Shown here: positions 23,464 through 35,895 of the stretch, one piece after another | Numbering within the stretch: the first letter of the stretch is position 1 | Layout: the number at the start of each line of letters is the position of its first letter | NCBI GenBank assembly: GCA_019722365.1 | Contig: JADFUC010001000.1 | Location: 1,550,001-1,614,000, forward strand | Origin: Lithospermum erythrorhizon | Lineage: Eukaryota > Streptophyta > Magnoliopsida > Boraginales > Boraginaceae | Length of the DNA stretch: 64,000 nucleotides | Direction: 5' to 3' | Position numbers and translations under genes: made by a program | The notes under the pieces: generated by a model | What the model was told of the DNA's origin: nothing | Databases searched by the model: none | What the model saw: the letters and a program-made list of their open reading frames with translations, nothing else

Positions 23464-26400
23464 ATGAACCTGATAAGCCCCTCAGCACCAACACCACCAA
23501 CAAGAACAAGAATCTCCTCAACTCATCACCACTCCCTCAAATTTTCCCACCCAATTCCCCCCCTTTTCTCCAAATCAAGATTCATCAAACTCACCAAACC
23601 CATCTTCACTGTTTGTAATGCTATTGAACCCACCACCACAACACCACCCTCTACCTCACCTGAAAACAACCCAATTTCATTGGTTGGTCAAGAAGATGTC
23701 CCCCTTGAAGGTGTTATTCAGTTTGAGAAACCTGCCTCTTCTTCTCCTTATTCTATTATCAACAAATGGGGGTACTCCTTTATTCTTATGTTATTTCATA
23801 TTTCGTATCAATATAAGTAATTGTTTGTCTATAACTACTTATTTTATAATCGTGTGTATCAATATAACTGATTATTTTTGTCATAAGTGATTGTTTGTCT
23901 AGAAGTACTTATTTTATAATCGTCTGTATCAATATAAGTGATTCTACTTATCAATATAAGTGATTGGTTAGGCGAAAAGTATTTGTCTCATAATTGTCTC
24001 CATCAATATAAGTGATTGTCTCTATCAATATAGTCCGGATCCCCTGTCCCAATTGGTCACACCAATAATACTAACACATACATATACAGTTTTTAAAAAA
24101 TAAAATTAACTTCTAATTTAAAATAACCAATTAAATACTAACACGTAAGAAGTGGGTAGTTATGAGACATGAATTATGTCATGCACTGTGTCAGGTGATC
24201 CCATGCGCTATCAATATGAGTGATTGTTTGACTAATAGTACTTATTTCATAATCCTTTGTATCAATATGAGTGATCGTGTATATTAATATAAGTGATTGG
24301 TTACGCTAAAAGTTCTTATTTCATAATCGTTTGTATCAATATAAGTAATTGGTTAGGCTAAAAGTACTTATTTCATAATCATCTGTATCATTATAAGTGA
24401 TTGGTTACGCTAAAAGTACTTATTTCATAATTGTCTCTATCAATATAAGTGATTGTATGTATCAGTATAACTGATTAGTTAGTTAAACATATATTAAAAG
24501 ATTGTATTTTTAACTACATTTCAATTAACATGATAATTTTGGATTCATATCAAGTTACATGTGCCAATTAAGGCGCTAAAGATCGTTAATTTTGACCACT
24601 ATGAATCAATTTAGACAATCTATATGAATTGGAGGGAGTATTTTTTGTTCTAGAACAATGGTTATTTGTAACCAAATCTTTTGGGTTGTTTTATGAAGGC
24701 GTGTTGCTTTGTTAGCTGGCGGGGACGTGTTAGCCTTGCTTCTGTTCTCTGCGATTGGGAGATTTAGTCATGGATTTTCAGTTTTCGATTTGGAAACATT
24801 GAAGACTGCAGACCCTTTCATTGCTGGTATGCTTATTCTGTAGTAAAAATTAAATCTTTTAGTCATATTCCTGTTCCTTATTGTTTTAATTGGAAATTTA
24901 TCGTTACATTGATTCCAAATTTTTAAAGTTCTACCTTTTTGTTGACACTTTACTTTCTTTGATGAGTTTTTTTTGTTTTATGTTTTTTGTATGCATTGCA
25001 TGATTCATGTTGAGGATATTGAATCGGTATTTTCTGCTTTGAAATTATCAGGGTGGTTCTTGAGTGCATATTTTCTTGGTGGATATTCAGAAGATGGCCG
25101 AGGTATGAATGGATTCACCAAAGCTGTTACTGCAGCCGTGAAATCCTGGTCATTGGGAATTCCGGTATGTATTTAAAATATCTTGTTATTTCCCTATTAG
25201 TTAGAGATTTGTTTGTCGATGTATGTGCTACTAGTTGTTCATGGCAATCATAGTTGTTACTTCCAGAGATAGGAGGTGTTCCAATCATAGAAGTCAAGTG
25301 CAACACTGGCTAGATGATGAGACACGACACATTTTTAGTCCCAGGGAACAAAGGGATCAAGCAATTTGTTATCTGACAAAAAACTAATAAAAGAGTCATT
25401 AATGTTCAACACTTCAGCTTACTGCTATTGAAAAAGTTTGTAACATACCAATCCCGGGGTTCAGGGGCCCAGCATTACGTGTGTTATGCTTACGGTTCAT
25501 GTTGTTATTGGCTAGAATGCATAGTAAATTTCCCATTTTGGAACTTCCACCTTCAAGAGAAAGTTTGATGATTAGATACAAGTATACAACACAATGATAC
25601 TGTCAGAAGAGCTGGTCAATGCATGTTGCTATGATAATAGTGGCCTGCTGTAGTATGGTAGTGATATACATTCTGTAACCTATCGAAGTATGGGGATTGG
25701 GGAACAATCATAATGCAGTTGGATGAATCCTGAAACCAACTGGTTCTGATGCAAAAGCTTCTATAATTGTTCCACAGCAGTTCTGATAAACTCCACACAA
25801 CCATCCTTGATTTGCCTAATGACATTGTTTATTAGTTCCTGCGCTACCTTGAGGGGCTCATCTGTAAGTTATTGAGTGTCATCATAAATTTGATGAGTAA
25901 ACTTCTATGACTTTGTTGTATTGTATATCTTTTACCTGTGCATTTTTATGAATTTCATATCAGAAAGAGTATATATGTTCTTCCATATGGCACAAGTTAC
26001 ATATCCTCATATCTTGTTTCGCAGTTGGGTTTAGTCATAAGAACAGCAGCGGTTGGTCACATTCCACCAACTAATTTCATGTTAGTTACAATGGGAAGCA
26101 CTGCGGTGTTACTAATTGGATGGAGATCACTCCTGTACAAAATTATTGCCAATGACGAGAAGGACACGGATGATGTATATAAGCGGGGAAATCCGTTTGA
26201 ACTATTTGAGGTATAATAAACTACTATTTTTGTAATTCCTGCATCTCTTCCTTCATTATGGAGGATTGTAACATGAGACGATTTCATTTTATGCATCTGA
26301 ATATATTACAATGGTTATAAAATGTGTTCCATATGTTGTGGACTAAGCTTCATACTTCTATATTGTTCAACTGATTTCATATATTATCTTTTTAATTTTC

Positions 26401-26610
26401 TTTTATATATTATCTGATATTTGTGATTTTCATATTTATGACTTGCAACCCAATGCTAATACTTGCTCATGTTAAGGTTTATATGAGGAGACATGTGTCC
26501 TCTCTTTTTGTCACAAATGAATATCAGTTGGCATAAGTTGATCGAATAACTGATACAAAACATTCATTTATGTACAACAGTTGCTCTCGTCGTTGGTGAG
26601 AAGATGGTGA
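23464..26610 (+). CDS. Chloroplast-type DUF3054 membrane protein
   Basis: Five exons on the plus strand: 23464-23771, 24699-24826, 25052-25164, 26025-26210 and 26581-26610. Introns are GT-AG and phases agree, giving 765 nt (254 aa plus stop). The N-terminal 100 residues are rich in Ser, Thr and Pro with few acidic residues, which suits a plastid transit peptide. Then come hydrophobic segments: VALLAGGDVLALLLFSAIGR (105-124), FIAGWFLSAYFLGGY (about 143-157), a segment around LGLVIRTAAVG (184-194) and FMLVTMGSTAVLLIGWRSLL (about 202-221). The GD-LLLFSAIGR-SHG pattern matches the DUF3054 family, conserved from bacteria to plastids and of unknown function. The last exon encodes only nine residues (LLSSLVRRW). 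Intron 1 carries a 52-bp minisatellite split by a small transposon. Confidence 0.86.
23801..24482. repeat. 52-bp minisatellite in DUF3054 intron 1, two blocks
   Basis: Units of about 52 bp read 'ataagtgattggtta(c/g)g' followed by 'ctaaaagtacttatttcata' and 'atcgtttgtatcaat'. Block one is 23801-24031 and block two is 24208-24482; between them sits a 176-bp element. Roughly eight to ten full or partial units can be read, with substitutions and shortened copies. All of it lies inside intron 1, clear of the splice sites. Confidence 0.9.
24032..24207. mobile_element. Putative 176-bp MITE inside the minisatellite
   Basis: The left end 'agtccggatcccctgtccc' and the inverted right end 'cgcatgggatcacctgacac' share GGATC(C/A)CCTG(T/A)C, about 11 of 14 positions. 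Both flanks carry 'ctatcaatat' (24022-24031 and 24208-24217), which would be a 10-bp target duplication. However, this word is also part of the surrounding 52-bp repeat, so it could pre-exist. The interior is AT-rich and non-coding. A Mutator-type element is the best guess. Confidence 0.6.
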
Positions 26611-27004
26611 TGTGGTCGCTATTTGCTCTGAGCCAATCCTTTGACCTCATTTCTTAACTCCTGTATCAATCTGTATGTAAGTCTTCTATCATGCATAATA
26701 CTGATCTGTAAAAGAACACAGTAAGAACTTGATTTATCTCAACTATTTTGAGAGATCCTAAAATTTTGCAGTTTTTTCTTATTGCATATGCTCTTATTCT
26801 CCCCTTTTCTCTATAGAACGTTTGGTCTAGCTCTCTTCTATTATGAAGATGCAACATGTGTATGAGCCTCATATGAAAGTAAGGAAAGATTGTTTACAAT
26901 AGGTCCAAAGTGGTATGACCTTTCTTGACCCCAGATGCAGCGGAACCTAGGGATGCCCTTTTTTTTTAATGAATTGAAATGTTGGTTTTATTAATCATAG
27001 GCTT

Positions 27005-27545
27005 GAGCCGGATACTTGAGTGAATTGAATAACGAGGCTGGGTAAATGTGAGCCCAACTTTAGTGCCGGCTCGACTCGTTAAGATCCTTGGTCGGGTATT
27101 AACGAGTCGGATGCAGGGTAGTATCCCAGTGATAAGTTAATCATCACAAGTTTTGAAAATCTTTGTAAATTTTCAAATTAAACTTTCAAATTTTTGTAAA
27201 ATTTTCTCAAATTAAGTTAATTAATTAGACAAAATTAAACTAAAATGGATTTAAAATAAAAGAAGTACACACGTTTTATGTAGCAAATAGAATTATCTAT
27301 AAACCATAATAATTCTTTCGAATAATGTTATTTATCTTTATTTATGATTATGTATTGAACATAGTTTATAATATTTTTAAAATTTTGACAATTTGTTAAC
27401 GGACCGAGTAAATATCGAGCGAGCTGGGTATTTCAAACGAGCACCACCTTGGGCTCGTACCCGACTCATTAACTATCGAGCGGTCTATCGAGTCGAGTAC
27501 TCGAGTCGGAGTGCTTCGAGCGGTGAGGTTACCGGCTCGATGCCA
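27005..27545. mobile_element. Decayed DNA element with 'gactcg/gagccg' ends, copy 1
   Basis: Both ends are GC-rich and crowded with GAGTCG, GGCTCG and CGAGC words (27005-27110 and 27405-27545), and enclose an AT-rich core with 'aattaattagacaaaattaa'-type sequence. The same layout is seen at about 37985-38405. The ends are rough inverted counterparts (ggctgggta.. on the left, ..tacccgactc on the right). No transposase or exact target duplication is seen. hAT-derived non-autonomous elements often look like this. Confidence 0.5.
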
Positions 27546-28651
27546 GCACATCGTTATGAAAACGATTAAGTTTGTGTTTCTTTATTAATATTCAATTGCT
27601 GGAGTTTCCCAGCTTTAATTTCATTACGCCGACGAAATTCTGTAGTATTTATATCTCTATGTAATTTCATGATTTGAAGTTATGAATATGAACATATGAG
27701 CAGTGTGGACAAAGTTAACTTGTGCAGATGGATGATCCTGTTGTGGTTGACAATGTGACAAATTTTTGTGCATTCTTACTATTTTTTTGCGACTTTGCAA
27801 TGGTAGATTTCAAATATTTGAATTTCTGTGATTTTTCTTCCAACAGAGTGAACAATTAGTCTAACTGTATCATCTTAGCGAAAACACATGTTTTTAAGTA
27901 TATTTGTTATACCAGCATACGTTCTTTCTCTAAAGAAAACTTGCAGCAAATCTCTTTGCATGTATATTCAATAGAATCATCATGAATTCTTTACGTGATA
28001 TTATCATTAGTCATTTAGAATTGGATTTATACTCTAGATCTCCACTGCTACTTTGGTGAAATGATGACATCTCAAGTTATCTTTTAAGAAAGACAGATGA
28101 AATTTCAACTAAAGGGGTTGTATTTAAGAACTTTAGAAGTTTTATGTTGATTCAGTACATTGTAATCTAGAAAAGGAGAATATAATTCATTTCCACTGAT
28201 AAAGTTGCACTTTACCCTATTTTGAGCTGTTTCCATTCCCTTTTGAATGTAAAATAATTAGTACTCGTAATTTCCCACATTGAGTACTTAATTTTCGACT
28301 GTAACTTTCTCCCCGGAACCTTCCCTCGTTTCTTAAACAATGGATACCAGGCGTCAGTGTGTATCGCCCCATGCAGTGAGCCACAGGTTAGAGAAAGCTT
28401 CAGTATGAAATGTTACATATCACTTATCAGGTCTTCTTATGGAGAAAATTTAAATTGCACAATACGGAAAATTTATGGTTCTGTCATCACATTATCATTT
28501 CATTTAAGTGGTAACTCAATACCACTCATTTGTTTCTGTTTGTCCCAAGTCGAACCAATACCGAATTTTATTATCGATCCTCAAATTATTGTCTTGAACT
28601 TAATTAAGTTTGATATATAGTTCTTTTGCCAGACTTTTTATTTTTTGAATG

Positions 28652-28827
28652 GGTTAATGATATAGCCATTGCATTTTTTACAAATCCATATCAATATTTG
28701 TTTAAAATACAATCCTATCCCTATTCATTTTTGTCGAAACAAAACATAATCATTTAGTTATAATACCAGTCTTTTAAGTAAATATTGTTTTGGATTTGTG
28801 AAAATTGTTCTGGCTATATCATTAGCC
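28652..28827. mobile_element. 176-bp MITE with 37-bp inverted ends, Mutator-like
   Basis: The left end 'ggttaatgatatagcc' continues 'attgcattttttacaaatcca'. The right end is the inverted copy 'tggatttgtgaaaattgt' followed by 'tctggctatatcattagcc'. Flanks are 'ttttgaatg' (28643-28651) and 'ttttgattg' (28828-28836), a 9-bp direct repeat with one mismatch, as expected for a Mutator-type insertion. The interior is AT-rich with no coding capacity. Confidence 0.82.
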
Positions 28828-30603
28828 TTTTGATTGTGGTTATTAATCTTGAATTGTAAGTATTCATATTTATCCTTGTATTGAAATAGACTGTGATATG
28901 TATATAACCTTCTACTGTGTTTTATTTTTCAATATAACACATCATTTATGTCGAACTGTCACCTATTTAACCATTGGACCTTATATTCCAAACCCTTAAC
29001 TATTATCCGCACTACAATAAAGAACACAACTTGCTCTTATGCATGGACCAAAGGGTTTCATCATGGAAATATACAACAGAATTTGCAGGAAACAATAAAT
29101 ACCAACAAGGCAACAACTATAGAAAGCTCAGACTGATGGGGGTTGGGGATGAGTTCTATATCATCTTCTTGGTGGGCTGAGACATGTTTGCTTCAAAACT
29201 GGCACCTTACATATATAGTATAACTGGCATCATAGTCTCTTATCCTTTTATGGTGACAATGAAAGGAGGAAAGTAAAGACAATTTGATAAACTATTGTGT
29301 TTTCAGATCAGAACAAACATTAAAGTTATTATTTGGATGTGAGTGGATTTCAACTTTGAATGCAGAGAAGAGATGCCTTTAAATAACTAGTTTATTTAAA
29401 ATAAGAAATCATTTTTTATAGTACAGTCTCTCCACCCACCTTCTTCAATTCCCATTCTTTTTATAACCAGAAGCTTGAAACACTGTATTTCTTACATTCT
29501 TCTTTAGGCACTGTTATTGTATTTAGAGAGAATCTATAATAGTATATAATGAGTTGTCTTTTCCTCTTGAAATGGCTAGTAATAATTGAGGATACCCCTT
29601 TCAATATTTGTAAATAAACCATTCAAGGTAAATTTATAAGGTATTGAGGTATTCGATACTCCATCTAATCACAACTACTGTTAATTGACTATATTTGTAT
29701 GGTTTTGTTTTTACTTCTCCAATGTCAAGTAATTTAATGTGAAAAATAACTTGATTTAACTCATGAAGTAAAACGGCTCAAACCACTTCTTTTGTTAAGA
29801 TGACAATTTGTTTCATATTGTAGGTAGAAGTGCTTGAACATAGCGTCGATGATGATGCCAATTTGATGTTTATGTGATGAAGACTTGATGTTTGTTGACG
29901 TAGGTTTGGAAGGGAAATAAGATGAGGATGTTGAAAATGAAGATGTTAATAAAATTGAACAAAAATACATTCATTAGTTTCTTAGATGTGAGCTTAATTT
30001 AATAAAAAATGTTAAAATAACATACCAACTTGACGGAAGTAGTTAATTGGGGTAATGAAACAAACATGAGTTATCGTAATAAGATGATCTTGAGTAAGAG
30101 TGTGATTGAATTGAATTATTTATTAAATATGGTGACGTTTGGATCCACTACATGCATTCTATTTTTTATTGGTTTACCGGTTTTTACTCTATTTATATCC
30201 GTCCAAGAGGTTAGAGGAATCAACAATAATGTAGGTGAAAGAAAGGACAGAAGCTAAGGTGATTGTGACCAAACAGTGAGACTAGCTTAGAATGTGACAT
30301 ATAATTGCTGGATGAATATAGTGAGCATACTGGAGGAGGGAGAGAGATAAAGACTGTATATGCATGCTAATTGCTTAAAAATCCAACTGCTCATTTGAAG
30401 AATTTGGAATAGCGAAGACGTAATAAGACAATTTGAGAGAGAGAAGAGCGGCAAGTGCTTTTACTGCTGTTGTCATTGTCATGGAAGGTTGAAAACATAG
30501 TTAATTATCAACTTTATCAAATTAATTTATTTGAGATTTCATCTCAGTTAGTAACGTTATTATAGAATTAGTATATTATAACGTTTGAAATACGTGATCG
30601 TTT

Positions 30604-30790
30604 AATTTATTTTCTTTTTAGCGATAGTTGATTGTTTATAATTTTAATATCATTTCTGATTAATGTAATTTTTACGTTTTTATTATAAAACTTTTCTGAT
30701 CGATGTGGTTTTTAATAATTTTCTTAATAAATTATTTTTCGTTTAAGCAAATTATACATTTTTGAAGCGAAATAGTATTTGATAGTACAC
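30604..30790. mobile_element. Dispersed 'gttgattgttta' repeat family, copy 1
   Basis: The block starts 'gcgatagttgattgtttata' and contains staggered 'aattttaat-tagtttttataa' subrepeats, then 'taataaattatttttcgttt' and a closing 'tttgaagcgaaatag'. Relatives in the window lie at about 35736-35895 and 48335-48505 in the same orientation, and at 40095-40310 and 51620-52060 in the opposite one. All are AT-rich, 150-200 bp and non-coding, consistent with a miniature element family. Confidence 0.55.
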
Positions 30791-32510
30791 TACGGAGTAT
30801 ATTACAAATTGATCCTCAAATGGACGAACCGTTAATTATTTCCGTCTAAATGTGTTATGTAAATATTTAATGATTACGTCTAATATGAGGAATTAACCAT
30901 ATAATAATCAAATTATAACTTTGTCACACTTAACGATGGGAAAAAGGCAGTAATCGATATCTTTACCAGATAATTGGTGACCCATTATTATTACCATAGA
31001 ATCAAATGAATCCATTTCCAATTTCACATACACAAAACCTCCTTCTCTTTGGTACTTTCGTTTCATCCTCAAAAAAATGATTTTTTATCTTACATTCATG
31101 CACCAAAATAAGTGATAACCCTACTTAAAATTTTTGTTTGAAAATAAGTGATTGTTTGTTTTTTCAATCTATTTTATGCGTTAAGGGGGTATAAAATTTC
31201 TTGCTCGTCGTTTCACTATCTTTGTGTTCATTAGTTAATAATCACTACGTCGCGTTGAAAATTGTGAAATTTTATTCGCTTTTTCGTTGGTTGTGGCTTC
31301 TTTTAATAAAATCTTTTAGCTAGATGATCGACATTTTTTGAAGCGAAGGGGAGTATTTAAAGAAAATCATTTACATTGGAAAATATGTTCCCGTGAAAGG
31401 CTTCATGAACTTCTTCATGTGACACCACTCACTAGAAAAAAAAATCATTACTAATCAGTCGATAATCCATAACAATTATACAAATCTAATAATTGGACTT
31501 TTTTCATTTTTTATAAGAAAACCCAAATTATACATCTATGTAAGATTCTAAAAGTTTGGTAATTTGTCGTATATACTCCATATGATTATACATTTTCCAT
31601 TCTAATAAAATTTAAAATACATATCCAGAATTCATGACGTTTCCCTTTAAAAATAATTTGCAATAGTTATCCTATTCAAAATTTGTGATTATGTAGATGA
31701 AATTGAAGGATTACTTATCATATTATCAATTCATGATGTTACATTTTAAGCTTACAAGGCTAATTCTGCCCAATTTTAACACATCATTAATATTTGGTCT
31801 TATTAGAAAATTGAAATTGATTGTTACTCAACATATAACTTGTATTCAAAACTTTATTCTTTAGAAGGAAAATAATGTTTTTTTCATGAAAAATATATAC
31901 CATGAATTTAAAAAATAAGAAATTAATCTTAATGACGTCGCTTTTTATTTGAAGTTAGTGTATTACATCATCATCACTTTTTACTTAGATATTACTTCAA
32001 ATTCATGTAACAATTGAACTTAAGTGAGGCTTGAAACACCGAGGTGGAACTTTGACGTTTTCATATATCGAAGTGAAAGCTTTTGATTATCGGTATTTTA
32101 AATTATACGTTCAAAATTATAAGAAATAATATTATGGTATTTTGAAGCGAATCTAATGATATAAATTTTTATATTTATTAAAATAATAAGTAATTAGTAA
32201 TTAATGGTCAAAGTTTTATCTCAATATACAAAAATTTCAAAAAAAAAACGGAGATAGTATTAAGTATTCATCATATGTACTTATACTTCCATATGTGTAA
32301 GATTGTCAATTGGAAGGGAATCATCAAGACATACGTACGGTTTGAGGATGATACATCATATATATTTGGCACATATATACTTTATAATTACAATGCATTC
32401 CACTTTTTAATTAACTTTGTTTATTTATCTCCAATGCATGTATAATGATTCAAAGGAATGCATTGAATAATACAATTATTTTTTCTCAATTTTGTATGTA
32501 TAACTTATTT

Positions 32511-32641
32511 CATGATTCAATTCAGAAGAATATGTCTCGTATATTATTAATTTATTACTCCTTTCATCGATATTTCATGATTCGATTGAGGAAAAGAATA
32601 CCTCGTATATTATTAATTTATTACTCCTTTCGTCAATATGT
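32511..32641. repeat. Tandem duplication, 65-bp unit
   Basis: A 65-bp block starting 'catgattc' occurs at 32511 and at 32576. Both contain 'ctcgtatattattaatttat' followed by 'tactcctttc'. The two copies differ at only a few positions. It generates a repetitive short open frame that is not a gene. Confidence 0.85.
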
Positions 32642-32683
32642 TTTAAATTCGTATGTCGTTTTGATCTTTAATAATTTGTGTTA

Positions 32684-33180
32684 GTTAAATAATAATATTA
32701 TGTAGAACTATTGTTATTATTGTTATTATAATAGGTGTTAGTTGAATGATATGTTTTTTTGTAAATTATTATTGTTCTTTTATTATTATGTAGAACTATT
32801 GTTATTATTATTATAATATAGGTATTGATTAAATAATCTATATGATTTGACTAGAATTGTTATTATTATTATTATTAATATTATTATTTAATTCGTACAT
32901 ATATGAATTTTATATATTAAAGTCGCAAAATTTAAAATTATCTTTTTTAAAATCATACAAATTTAAACGTAAAAATAAATAATTCGATGATACAATATTA
33001 ATGATCAATTCGTCAATATATTTAGTCAGAAGATATCAAATTGTTAATTAGAAAAAAAAATTCAAAAGATTATAAGTTTTTATACAATTTTAGAATGATT
33101 TCTAATTAAATATAAAAAATATATCAAATATTTGATAAATTAATTGCATATCGTGCATCGCACGTCTCCTTTATTAGTAG
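32684..33180. mobile_element. Helitron-like or related dispersed element, copy 1
   Basis: The segment begins with 'ttaaataataatattatgtag' type sequence repeated two to three times (tagaactattgttattatt...ggtgttagtt). It continues through 'tacatatatgaattttatat' and ends in 'cgtgcatcgcacg' (33152-33164), a 5-bp-stem hairpin about a dozen bases before 'ttagta'. A hairpin shortly before a CTRR-like end is a Helitron hallmark, but here the end reads TTAGT rather than CTAGT. Related copies lie at about 37190-37740 (inverted) and 52925-54085 (interrupted). Confidence 0.55.
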
Positions 33181-33228
33181 AATAAAAAATATCTTGATTA
33201 AATACTATGATCGACATTGGCTAGAAAA

Positions 33229-33298
33229 GATAACCTAGGTGGTGCAGTTTTTTGGTTAATTAAAGATAACTTAGGTGGTGCAGTTTTTTGGTGAATTA
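33229..33298. repeat. Tandem duplication, 35-bp unit
   Basis: Two copies of 'agataac(c/t)taggtggtg' followed by 'cagttttttggt(t/g)aatta' start at 33229 and 33264. They are almost identical, which suggests a recent local duplication. No function is evident. Confidence 0.9.
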
Positions 33299-33849
33299 AT
33301 GCAGGTGTTATTATTCATAGAAATATGACAATAATTCAAGGCTTCAAGCCATGACAAGCGTTCTCCTTTAAATGACCATATCATTTAATCAACCCTGATT
33401 ATATATATATATATATAAATTAAAGATTGGGAGTAGTAGCAATCTCATTTATCAGCAACATCTTTGTAGTAAATAGGCCCCTTTTCTCATCATTCCTGGA
33501 ATATTTCTAGCACATCAGAGCCCACTCCCCACTTTTTGTCTCAAAGCAGGTGTTGACTACCATCTTAATTTCCTAACAAAAGTAATGAGTATTTGTTGGT
33601 AATAAAAAACCATTTTCAAAATCCTGTACAAAGTCCGGAGGAATATGTGTTACAGTAATAGTCGACTGTGTATTAATTTTACGAGTTCCATATAAGTATT
33701 AGGTCGCATCTATTAAGTTTAGTAGGTTTAGCTAATATACATACTATTGAATATTAGAATAATGTAAATATTATATTGAATTGTTTGAATATAAATTATA
33801 ATAGTATGTTTATTTATAAACACATTAAAATTAAAAGATGGTGTGGGGA

Positions 33850-34090
33850 TAGATGTTGATAAAGAAGCTTAGAAGTCTTAGAAATCTTAGCGCTTCGCAA
33901 TGGGTTCAGCTACCGTAATAGGCGGCGTGTTGAAGTGATTAAAAACAAAGCTACAGTCGTCGATCCGATTGAGGTGCGTCGTTCCTCAATGAGTATCCGT
34001 AAGGAGGAATTTGACCAGTGTGACAGATTTGACTTGCTTTTATTAAAGGCTAGCGCAATAGATGTGAATTAAAATCTTGGAATTTGGGCT
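33850..34090. other. GC-richer island of unknown origin
   Basis: This stretch has a more balanced base composition than the surrounding AT-rich DNA (for example 'ggcggcgtgttgaagtg' and 'gatccgattgaggtgcgtcg'). I translated it in my head in several frames and found frequent stops and no family I know. It may be a fragment of a decayed gene or retrotransposon. Confidence 0.3.
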
Positions 34091-35735
34091 TCGTGGACTT
34101 AATGTCGACAATGTCTTTGTAACAATATGTCGATATGTCACCAAGCGTATAGTTATACATATTCTTACATTTTTTGGAAGAGATGGGTGAAAATAATCTA
34201 GAAACATATTTGTTATAGTATACTACTCCCTACACTTTATATTACTCCGTAATTTAATTTATGTTTTTATTTTTCATGTTAAATATCTACTATGATTATG
34301 TTTTAGTAATAATATGAGAAATTATAAAAATTAAAAGTAATTCATTATCAAATATTTATAGGTAAGTAATGAAAACGGGAATTAAATAAATTGAAGGTAG
34401 TACCATTTATCTTTCTTCTTATGAAAAAAGGCAATTCTTTTGTTATAATGAAGGCGTATAGGAATTAAGTAAGACTTGACATAAAAAACCACAGGGAGAT
34501 TTTTCTTGGTATCACTACAACGATATGTTAGGGGTGATTCGCTTGAGACGAGGCAAAAATTTTCTTATAGCAGATGGGAGGAATCTAATTGCTTGAAATA
34601 GTTTAGTTAATACAACGTCAGTAAAGCTGATAGCTATTTGGTGCGAGGAAAATTAAGAAATCTAAGACCCTTTTATATAACCAACTATTAAAACCAAACT
34701 TCTAAAATTTAGATGTGTTACATTAACATAATTTGATCTAAGTTATTTTTAATATTTTTCTAGTTAATTATTTATTTTAAAACGGAGAGAGAGTATATTT
34801 CAAAGGTTTTGCTAGTTAATTATTTATTCCTATTACAACATCAATTTATTTTTCTAGTATAAAAAGACAAAAACAAATGCCATACGCCAAAAGCAGAAAT
34901 ACCCTTTTAACCCAAATTTCTTCCCATTAATTGTTGGTGTATAGCTGTGAGGAGCAGAGTGACATATGGCTTTACTATTTGTATCCCATTGATTCTGAAC
35001 TGAAGGTTGAAAGTTGTAACCAAGCTGTAATTTATGTCCTTCAAAATAGAAAGAATATTTCATCCATTTTTCAAATTAATGTTTTCCAAGTCTAAGTTTT
35101 AATTGAGATGTTTTTATTTCTTATTCTAATACGGAGTACTTATTTTCACAATTTTATTTCAATTCTACTGTTTATTTATATTGAAGCAACATAACACAAT
35201 TGTTTTTCCCATTTAATTTTGAATGAGATAGTTTATTCTCCTAGAGATGAAATATTTTATTTTTAATTTTATATGATTTTTAAATCGTTTAATTTGTTTT
35301 CAATATGAGAAACACTTCAAATAATACAAATTTGATGGCATTGTATATGTGTCCTGTTATAAGTTGGATTAGTACAGTTATCGACTATATTACTCCAATT
35401 CATTAATAAAGAATTTAAGTGTATAAAATAAAAAAAATATTTCATCCGTATCAAAATAGAAGATTGTCTAATTTTTTTGAGGATTTTTTCATATCTTACT
35501 ACTGTGCAATTTCTTGTCGTAGAGTCAAGTAATTTATTAGAGTTTGAGTAATATTACTAACATACAATAAAAAATACTTTATAAAAAACACTTTAGTTAA
35601 TCATAAAATAAAAGGTAATTTATTGAGGAGACAAAAGTGTAAAGATTAATATAAAGTTGATTTGAAATCACCATATGATCGAGTAAAAGAAGCGGAAATT
35701 TTCTGACGTGATCCAAGTAAATTGGGACGGAGGGA

Positions 35736-35895
35736 GTAGTTGATTGTTTACAATGTGATTTGATATACGTTTTTATAATTCCTAATGTGGTTTTCATTTT
35801 TAATGTAATTTTTTATAATCACCAATGTAGTTTTCCTGATTTATTAATAAAATAATTTTTATATAAATAATTATTTATTTTGATACAGAATGAAA
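35736..35895. mobile_element. Dispersed 'gttgattgttta' repeat family, copy 2
   Basis: It starts 'tagttgattgtttacaatg', has the staggered 'tttttataattcctaatgtg' and 'taatgtaattttttataatc' subrepeats, and ends 'aaataattatttattttgat'. It is colinear with the copies at 30604-30790 and 48335-48505. Immediately to its left, 'attgggacggagggagtag' at about 35724-35742 resembles a Stowaway end, so two elements may abut here. Confidence 0.55.

Noticed and set aside
28948..29180. Two overlapping plus-strand frames
   Set aside because: They overlap each other in different frames, have no homology I recognise and no intron context.
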